Origin: Streptomyces plumbidurans
GTDB lineage: Bacteria; Actinomycetota; Actinomycetes; Streptomycetales; Streptomycetaceae
NCBI RefSeq assembly: GCF_019857225.1
Contig: NZ_JAFJSY010000058.1
Location: 1-64,000 of the forward strand
Length of the DNA: 64,000 nt
Direction: 5' to 3'
Positions 59,979 to 64,000 of the stretch are shown here, piece by piece. The position numbers and the translations under genes were made by a program. The first letter of the stretch is position 1; every line of letters starts with the position of its first letter. A model generated the notes under the pieces. That model did no database searches, was not told the DNA's origin, and saw only the letters and a program-made list of their open reading frames with translations.

Positions 59979-61622
59979 GTGAGCCGACAGAGCCTGAGCA
60001 AGGCGCACAAGAAGATCACCGAGTTGTCGTGGGACCCGACGTTCGCGACGCCGGCCACCCGCTTCGCCACCGACTACCGCTTCGACAAGGCCCCCAAGAA
60101 AGACCCGCTCAAGCAGGTCCTGCGCTCCTACTTCCCGATGGAGGAGGAGAAGGACAACCGGGTCTACGGGGCGATGGACGGCGCGATCCGCGGCAACATG
60201 TTCCGCCAGGTGCAGGAGCGCTGGATGGAGTGGCAGAAGCTGTTCCTGTCCATCATCCCGTTCCCCGAGATCAGCGCGGCCCGCGCGATGCCGATGGCGA
60301 TCGGCGCGGTGCCCAACCCGCAGCTGCACAACGGCCTCGCGGTGCAGATGATCGACGAAGTGCGGCACTCGACCATCCAGATGAACCTCAAGCGCCTCTA
60401 CATGAACCACTACATCGACCCCGCCGGGTTCGACATCTCCGAGAAGGCGTTCGCCAACTGCTACGCGGGCACCATCGGCCGCCAGTTCGGCGAGGGGTTC
60501 ATCACCGGTGACGCGATCACCGCCGCCAACGTCTACCTGACGCTGGTCGCGGAGACCGCCTTCACCAACACCCTGTTCGTGGCCATGCCGGCGGAGGCCG
60601 CCGCCAACGGCGACTACCTGCTGCCCAGCGTCTTCCACTCGGTGCAGTCGGACGAGTCGCGGCACATCTCCAACGGCTACTCGATCCTCCTGATGGCGCT
60701 GGCCGACGAGGACAACCGCCAGCTCCTGGAGCGCGATCTGCGCTACGCCTGGTGGAACAACCACTGCGTGGTGGACGCCGCCATCGGCACGTTCATCGAG
60801 TACGGCAGCAAGGACCGCCGCAAGGATCGCGACAGCTACGCCGAGATGTGGCGCCGCTGGATCTACGACGACTACTACCGGTCGTACCTGATCCCGCTGG
60901 AGAAGTACGGCCTGAAGATCCCGCACGACCTCGTCGAGGAGGCGTGGAAGCGGATCTGGAACCAGGGTTACGTCCACAAGGTCGCCCAGTTCTTCGCCAC
61001 GGGCTGGCCGGTGAACTTCTGGCGCATCGACGGCATGACCGACGACGACTTCGAGTGGTTCGAGTCCAAGTACCCGGGCTGGTACGCGGAGTACGGCGCC
61101 TGGTGGGAGGCGTACAACCGGCTGCGGCACCCGGGCGCGAACAAGCCGATCGCCTTCGAGGACGTCGGCTACCAGTACCCGCACCGCTGCTGGAGCTGCA
61201 TGGTGCCCTGCCTGGTCCGGCAGGACATGGTGGTCGACAAGGTGGACGGTCAGTGGCGCACCTACTGCTCCGAGACCTGCGCGTGGACCGACACCACCGC
61301 CTTCAGGCCCGAGTACGAGGGCCGCGCCACCCCGTCGATGGGACGGCTGACCGGCAAGCGCGAGTGGGAGACCTGCTACCACGGCCAGGACCTCGCCGAC
61401 ATCGTCACCGACCTCGGCTATGTCCGTGACGACGGAAAGACGCTGATCCCGCAGCCGCACCTGGACCTCGACGACGCCAAGAAGCTGTGGACGCTCGACG
61501 ACGTGCGTGGCAACACGTTCATCAGCCCCAACGTGGCTCTCAACGAGATGTCTGACGAGGAGCGCGAGGCGCACGTCGCGGACTACCGCAGCCGCACCAA
61601 CATCACACCCTCGATGCCCTGA
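59979..61622 (+). CDS. prmA: Propane/methane-type soluble di-iron monooxygenase, hydroxylase large subunit
   Basis: This 547-residue subunit has the two ExxH motifs of bacterial multicomponent monooxygenases, Glu127-x-x-His130 in MIDEVRHSTIQ and Glu226-x-x-His229 in QSDESRHIS, which bind the di-iron centre. WRIDGMTDDDFEWFE and the Cys pairs HRCWSCMVPC and TYCSETCAW are typical of the propane 2-monooxygenase/MimA group. It oxidises small alkanes, ketones or phenols with O2. GTG 59979. The operon order (large, reductase, small, coupling) matches prmABCD/mimABCD. Confidence 0.9.
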   Translation: MSRQSLSKAHKKITELSWDPTFATPATRFATDYRFDKAPKKDPLKQVLRSYFPMEEEKDNRVYGAMDGAIRGNMFRQVQERWMEWQKLFLSIIPFPEISAARAMPMAIGAVPNPQLHNGLAVQMIDEVRHSTIQMNLKRLYMNHYIDPAGFDISEKAFANCYAGTIGRQFGEGFITGDAITAANVYLTLVAETAFTNTLFVAMPAEAAANGDYLLPSVFHSVQSDESRHISNGYSILLMALADEDNRQLLERDLRYAWWNNHCVVDAAIGTFIEYGSKDRRKDRDSYAEMWRRWIYDDYYRSYLIPLEKYGLKIPHDLVEEAWKRIWNQGYVHKVAQFFATGWPVNFWRIDGMTDDDFEWFESKYPGWYAEYGAWWEAYNRLRHPGANKPIAFEDVGYQYPHRCWSCMVPCLVRQDMVVDKVDGQWRTYCSETCAWTDTTAFRPEYEGRATPSMGRLTGKREWETCYHGQDLADIVTDLGYVRDDGKTLIPQPHLDLDDAKKLWTLDDVRGNTFISPNVALNEMSDEEREAHVADYRSRTNITPSMP

Positions 61623-61635
61623 ACGAACTCAGGTA

Positions 61636-61670
61636 GGGGCGGCGACGCACCGTCGCGGGGTCGCCGCCCC
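61636..61670 (+). other. Strong hairpin between prmA and prmB
   Basis: GGGGCGGCGAC and GTCGCCGCCCC form a perfect 11-bp stem with a 13-nt loop in the 63-nt gap between the two genes. The prmB ribosome site (GGAAGG, 61671-61676) begins right after it. It may protect the upstream message or dampen the expression of the reductase. Confidence 0.7.
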
Positions 61671-61685
61671 GGAAGGCTGGTCCTT

Positions 61686-62717
61686 GTGGGCGACAAGCAC
61701 CGCATCCGATTCGAACCGGTCGGCATCGAGATCGAGGCCGACGAGGACGAGACCGTCCTGGACGCCGCGTTCCGCCAAGGCGTCATGCTCATGCACGGCT
61801 GCAAGGAGGGCCAGTGCTCGTCCTGCAAGTCCTTCCTCCTCGACGGCGACCAGCAGATGGAGCGCTACTCCACCTTCGCGCTGGCCGACTACGAGAGCGA
61901 CGAGGGGTACGTCCTGCTGTGCCGGGTGCATGCCTACGGCGACCTCAGCGTCGAACTCATCAACTACGACGAGGAGATGCTCCTCTCCGGGATCCCGCCG
62001 CGTGAGGCCCGCACCACCGTCGCCGCCGTCGAGCAGCTCACCCACGACATCGTCCGGCTCGGCCTGAACGTCGGCCCCGCCGACGAACTTCCGTACCGCA
62101 CCGGGCAGTACGTGGACATCCAGGTGCCCGGCACCGATCAGTGGCGGTCCTTTTCCATGGCGGGTCTGTCCGCCGAAGGGCCGGGCGGCCGACTGGAGTT
62201 CATCATCAAGCGCTATCCAGGCGGACTCTTCTCCGGACTGCTCGACGGCACCCTGAACCCCGGCGACCCGCTCACCGTCAGAGGCCCCTACGGCACCTGC
62301 GTGATGCGGGACGCTCCGGACCGCGACCTCATCCTGCTCGCGGGCGGCGCCGGCATGGCGCCGATCCTGGCCCAGTTGCGCGGCCTGGCCGCCACCGGCA
62401 GCCCTCGGCGCACGCGGTTCTACTACGGGGCGCGCACCGAGCGGGACCTGTTCGCGCTCGAGGAGATCGCCGAACTCGGCCGGGGCCTCGACGACTTCGC
62501 CTTCGTACCAGCCCTGTCCGAGGACGGGACGGGTGTGTACGAGCAGGGGCTGATCACCGAGGTCGTCGACCGGCACGAGGGCGACCTGTCGGGCGCCGAC
62601 GCCTATCTGTGCGGCCCGCCGCCGATGTGCGACGCCGCACTGGAGCTGCTCACCGGCAAGGGCATGCCCGAGGAGCGGATCTTCCTGGACAAGTTCACCA
62701 CGTCCACCGACACCTGA
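61686..62717 (+). CDS. prmB: Monooxygenase reductase subunit (ferredoxin-NAD reductase type)
   Basis: This 343-residue protein has a plant-type 2Fe-2S ferredoxin domain (CKEGQCSSCKSFLL, with a fourth Cys in LLCRVHAYG), then an FAD domain (RSFSMAGLSA) and an NAD domain (LLAGGAGMAPILAQL and YLCGPPPMCDAALELL). It passes electrons from NADH to the di-iron hydroxylase. GTG 61686 follows GGAAGG, directly after the hairpin. Confidence 0.92.
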   Translation: MGDKHRIRFEPVGIEIEADEDETVLDAAFRQGVMLMHGCKEGQCSSCKSFLLDGDQQMERYSTFALADYESDEGYVLLCRVHAYGDLSVELINYDEEMLLSGIPPREARTTVAAVEQLTHDIVRLGLNVGPADELPYRTGQYVDIQVPGTDQWRSFSMAGLSAEGPGGRLEFIIKRYPGGLFSGLLDGTLNPGDPLTVRGPYGTCVMRDAPDRDLILLAGGAGMAPILAQLRGLAATGSPRRTRFYYGARTERDLFALEEIAELGRGLDDFAFVPALSEDGTGVYEQGLITEVVDRHEGDLSGADAYLCGPPPMCDAALELLTGKGMPEERIFLDKFTTSTDT

Positions 62718-62759
62718 ACCGACCGCCGCACCATCGCATCGTCGCGAGGAGCCGTATCC

Positions 62760-63890
62760 ATGACCACCCAAGCCGACAAGCCGGCCAAGGCCGAACGCAG
62801 TTTCCCCAAGCCGCAGTTCACCGACGCCGAGGCGGGAGCCCTTGTCTTCCCGAGCTCCACCAGCCGCGCCTTCTCCTACTACAAGCCGCAGAAGATGCGG
62901 GCGACCATGTACGAGGACGTCACCTTCGACGTCCAGCCCGACCCCGAACGCCACCTGCTGCAGGGCTGGATCTACGGCTTCGCCGACGGCTCTTCGGGAT
63001 ACCCGCAGGACTGGACCGCTCTCAAGTCCTCCGACTGGCACCGCTTCCTCGACCCCAACGAGGAGTGGGAGCAGACGATCTACCGCAACAACGCCAACGT
63101 CGTGCGGCAGGTCCAGCAGAACCTCGCGAACGCCCGCAAGGCCGAGGCGTACCAGCAGTGGTCCCGCTCCTGGGCCAGGTTCGTCGAACGGCACGTCGGC
63201 GCGTGGATGCACGCCGAACAGGGCCTGGGGATGCATGTGTTCGTCGCGATCCAGCGCTCGGCGCCCACCAATATGATCAACAACGCGCTCGCGGTGAACA
63301 GCGTTCACAAGCTCCGTTTCGCGCAGGACCTCGCGCTGTACAACCTCGACATCGAGGAGAGGCTCGACGGCTTCGACGGTTCGGCCCACCGGGAGGTGTG
63401 GCAGTCGGACCCCGCCTGGCAGGGCGTGCGGGAAAACACCGAGCGGCTCACCGCCGTCCAGGACTGGGCCGAGGCCCTGTTCGCCGCGAACCTCGTCTTC
63501 GAGCCCCTCGTCGGCGAACTGTTCCGCAGCCATCTCGTGCTGCAGATCTCCGCCCGCAACGGTGACTACACCACCCCCACCGTGATGGGCGCCGGCGAGA
63601 ACGACTACGACCGCGATCTGCGCTACACCCGCGCCCTGTTCACGCTGCTGCTCGGCGACGCCACCCACGGCGCCGGCAACAAGGCGGTCGTCCAGGAGTG
63701 GCTGGAGCGCTGGGCGCCGGTGAGCCTCGAGGCCGCACGCCGGCTGCAGCCCCTGTGGTCCCAGTCCGCCGAGAAGCCGGTCCGCTTCGAGGACAGCCTC
63801 GACCGCGCCAAGGAGCGCTTCGCCCGCCTCATCGAGGACCTGGGGCTTGCGGCGCCCGCTGACCGAACGAGCGAGAGGAACGCCAAGTGA
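62760..63890 (+). CDS. prmC: Monooxygenase hydroxylase small subunit
   Basis: This 376-residue protein is the beta subunit of the soluble di-iron monooxygenase: RAFSYYKPQKMRATMYEDVT, WEQTIYRNNANVVRQVQQNL and AEQGLGMHVFVAIQRSAPTN are typical of PrmC/MimC. It lacks metal ligands and supports the large subunit. ATG 62760 follows GAGGAG. Its stop overlaps the next GTG (GTGA). Confidence 0.9.
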   Translation: MTTQADKPAKAERSFPKPQFTDAEAGALVFPSSTSRAFSYYKPQKMRATMYEDVTFDVQPDPERHLLQGWIYGFADGSSGYPQDWTALKSSDWHRFLDPNEEWEQTIYRNNANVVRQVQQNLANARKAEAYQQWSRSWARFVERHVGAWMHAEQGLGMHVFVAIQRSAPTNMINNALAVNSVHKLRFAQDLALYNLDIEERLDGFDGSAHREVWQSDPAWQGVRENTERLTAVQDWAEALFAANLVFEPLVGELFRSHLVLQISARNGDYTTPTVMGAGENDYDRDLRYTRALFTLLLGDATHGAGNKAVVQEWLERWAPVSLEAARRLQPLWSQSAEKPVRFEDSLDRAKERFARLIEDLGLAAPADRTSERNAK

Positions 63891-64000
63891 CCACCGTCCC
63901 ACAGCCGTTCAGCGCCGACCGTACCTCGTCGAACAAGTGCGGCGTGACGCTGATGAACAACCAGAACGGCCATGTCGTCGCCGATGTGATGCGCGGCAAG
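63887..64000 (+). CDS. prmD: Monooxygenase coupling/effector protein (MmoB/DmpM family), partial
   Basis: The 38 visible residues include SSNKCGVTLMNNQNGHVVAD, the start of an MmoB/DmpM-family effector that binds the hydroxylase and controls substrate and oxygen access. GTG 63887 overlaps the prmC stop. The gene continues beyond the window. Confidence 0.85.
   Translation, partial: MTTVPQPFSADRTSSNKCGVTLMNNQNGHVVADVMRGK

Noticed and set aside
1..64000. Window considered as an integrative element or prophage
   Set aside because: No integrase, att-like direct repeats next to a tRNA, replication or phage structural genes were found; only scattered decayed transposases.

Overview
The window is high-GC DNA of Streptomyces type. 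This is inferred from GC-rich third codon positions, many GTG starts, Tat-type and lipoprotein signals, and families typical of actinomycetes. It is an accessory, catabolic stretch that carries many broken insertion-sequence and gene remnants. No rRNA, tRNA, CRISPR or phage genes were seen.

Region 1 (about 1-24,900) centres on a fifteen-gene + strand operon (1547-17208). It encodes a taurine/nitrate-type ABC importer (ATPase, lipoprotein, permease), an esterase, a PF10282-type lactonase, two amidohydrolases resembling LigI (2-pyrone-4,6-dicarboxylate lactonase) and LigJ (4-oxalomesaconate hydratase), and an HpcH/HpaI aldolase. It also encodes a TPP-dependent enzyme, a CoxG-like SRPBCC protein, a DUF3500 protein and three paralogues of the 4,5-dihydroxyphthalate decarboxylase (Pht5) family. 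The lower half of the protocatechuate 4,5-cleavage route can be recognised, but no ring-cleavage dioxygenase is present, so the substrate is unknown. A FadR-type regulator sits in the operon. A close paralogue, with a second orphan binding lipoprotein and a divergent secreted TolB-like propeller, forms a satellite locus at 17458-23069. Three transcription units (the operon, the propeller gene and the second lipoprotein gene) share the same promoter architecture: an upstream 13-bp palindrome centred exactly 63 bp before the -35 start, a TTG-type -35, a 17-bp spacer, a TAC-type -10, and a second palindrome over the start site. This is the most novel signal in the window.

Region 2 (24,250-40,240) is polysaccharide use. 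It holds a LacI-type box, a dead GH16 glucanase and an intact GH64 beta-1,3-glucanase, then an MFS/TetR pair, then a bxlR-bxlEFGA-like xylo-oligosaccharide locus. Downstream are an IlvD/Edd dehydratase and a FAH-family enzyme suited to non-phosphorylative xylose (xylonate) breakdown, with their own FadR-type regulator.

Region 3 (40,500-52,550) is a series of small regulator-enzyme pairs: MerR with a serine hydrolase, MerR with a medium-chain reductase, TetR with a VOC protein, Rossmann reductase and SDR, and TetR with an epoxide hydrolase. Most have clear palindromic operators. A dispersed repeat and a displaced fragment of the Rossmann reductase show local rearrangement.

Region 4 (52,550-57,050) is a zone of gene debris (IS701-type transposase, kinase, TPR and flavin monooxygenase fragments) leading into an arsenic cluster: a broken arsO-like gene, an MIP channel, arsR, and divergent arsC.

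Region 5 (57,400-64,000) is a soluble di-iron propane/methane-type monooxygenase operon (prmABCD-like, last gene cut by the window end). A divergent Fis-type regulator without a visible GAFTGA motif lies beside it, and GTCTCA-armed palindromes are probably its sites.
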